NCBI GenBank assembly: GCA_030634675.1
Contig: DAOWAH010000114.1
Location: forward strand, 1 to 6,013
DNA from: Fidelibacterota bacterium
Lineage (GTDB): Bacteria > Marinisomatota > Marinisomatia > Marinisomatales > TCS56
Length of the DNA: 6,013 nt
Direction of reading: 5' to 3'
This document shows positions 5,256-6,013 of the stretch, in pieces. Numbering within the stretch: position 1 is the stretch's first letter; each line of letters opens with the position of its first letter. The notes under the pieces are model-generated. The model was not told the DNA's origin. It saw nothing but the letters and a program-made list of their open reading frames with translations, and did no database searches. The position numbers and the translations under genes are program-made.

Positions 5256-6013
5256 ATGAAAACGATAACTACAATCGATAAGTTTATTGAAGGAGACCGG
5301 GTTCAGGGTTTTTATCTGTGTGTGGAAAAGCACATACGACACACGCGCAGCGGTGATTTATTTTTAGATTTATCATTGCGTGACCGAACTGGAGTTGTTG
5401 CGGCTAAGGTGTGGGACAAGGTCGAAGAATACAGTGAAAAATTTGAACAATCGGAAGCTGTAGCAGTATCGGGAATCATTGAAAGTTTTCAGGACCGTCT
5501 GCAACTAATAGTCAAAAAAATCAACCGGGCTACCATTCAACACTATGCTCGCTATGGTTATGATCCGGCTTTGATAGTACCTGCTTCCGCCCACGATCCG
5601 CAGGAAATGTGGGCTGCCATCGTTGCGCTGATTCGCATAATCAAACATAAGGGTTTGCGCAAACTGGTATCGCTCATCTATCGGGAGAATAAAGACCGGC
5701 TGCTCATATTACCTGCTTCGATGATAATTCACCATGATTATCGCTCCGGTTTTCTGGAACATGTATTATCAATGGCTCAAATCGGCAAATTTCTGGCAAC
5801 CCATTACCAAGTTGATGAAGATTTGTTGATGGCTGGTATTTTATTGCATGATATCGGGAAATTACGCGAACTCAGCGGTGAATTTGAAAACCGATACACT
5901 GATGAAGGCAATTTCATTGGTCATATAATTATCGGATATGATATTATTCGGGAAGCCTTGGGCGAAGTGGAAGGTTTTTCGGATGAATTGCGCTGGAAAT
6001 TGAAACACATGCT
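5256..6013 (+). CDS. YhaM-type 3'-5' exoribonuclease (OB-fold plus HD domain), 3' end outside window
   Basis: The 252 visible residues match the YhaM plan. An N-terminal OB-fold nucleic-acid-binding domain (about 5-95, with GDRVQGFYLCVEKHIRHTRSG, LDLSLRDRTGVVAAKVWD and VAVSGIIESFQDRLQLIV) is followed by a linker and an HD metal-dependent phosphohydrolase domain (from about 155). Metal-binding candidates are His159/His160, His169 in SGFLEHVLSM, the HD pair His198-Asp199 in ILLHDIGKLREL, and His223 in GHIIIGYDII. YDEG-like YTDEG (214-218) is also typical. Full-length family members have a little over 300 residues, so about 60 are missing beyond the right edge. In Bacillus, YhaM degrades short RNA and some DNA from the 3' end. 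ATG 5256 is the first start; no Shine-Dalgarno is seen. Broader HD-hydrolase activity cannot be excluded. Confidence 0.9.
   Translation, partial: MKTITTIDKFIEGDRVQGFYLCVEKHIRHTRSGDLFLDLSLRDRTGVVAAKVWDKVEEYSEKFEQSEAVAVSGIIESFQDRLQLIVKKINRATIQHYARYGYDPALIVPASAHDPQEMWAAIVALIRIIKHKGLRKLVSLIYRENKDRLLILPASMIIHHDYRSGFLEHVLSMAQIGKFLATHYQVDEDLLMAGILLHDIGKLRELSGEFENRYTDEGNFIGHIIIGYDIIREALGEVEGFSDELRWKLKHM

Overview
The window is an ordinary-looking stretch of bacterial chromosome, moderately AT-rich and densely coded on both strands. It carries housekeeping functions: a cell-wall lytic transglycosylase, a UvrD/PcrA DNA helicase, a Fur-type iron regulator with a small FeoB-associated Cys-rich protein, a GNAT acetyltransferase and a YhaM-type HD exoribonuclease. 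There is also one tRNA-Asp gene. I see no transposase, CRISPR array, phage gene, toxin-antitoxin pair or clear defence system. The lineage cannot be fixed from 6 kb. Three things together lean towards the FCB side of the bacteria (for example Cloacimonadota, Marinimicrobia, Calditrichota or relatives): a DUF3098-like two-helix membrane protein, an almost complete lack of Shine-Dalgarno sequences, and a tRNA without an encoded CCA. This is an inference.

Layout. Bases 1-120 hold the last 39 codons of an unrecognised plus-strand gene. Next comes a minus-strand unit, read right to left: a small two-helix membrane protein (571-320), a split partial copy of the tRNA-Asp 5' half (330-266), the intact tRNA-Asp(GTC) (249-176), and a good intrinsic terminator (167-126). 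The membrane-protein gene takes its stop codon from the partial tRNA copy. A short divergent gap (about 572-693) leads to mltG (694-1764), which overlaps pcrA/uvrD (1761-3953) by 4 nt. After 94 nt of regulatory-looking sequence, including a candidate Fur box, come fur (4048-4485) and a 54-residue FeoB-associated Cys-rich membrane protein (4507-4671). That gene ends 2 nt from the end of a convergent GNAT gene (5153-4674). A second divergent gap (5154-5255) precedes the YhaM-like gene, which runs off the right edge.

How the genes fit together. mltG and pcrA are probably co-translated, although their functions (ending glycan-strand synthesis; unwinding DNA) are unrelated. fur and the Cys-rich gene form a small iron-homeostasis pair that may be autoregulated. 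The most unusual structure is the partial tRNA-Asp copy, interrupted by 39 nt able to fold as a hairpin, lying between the membrane-protein gene and the real tRNA.
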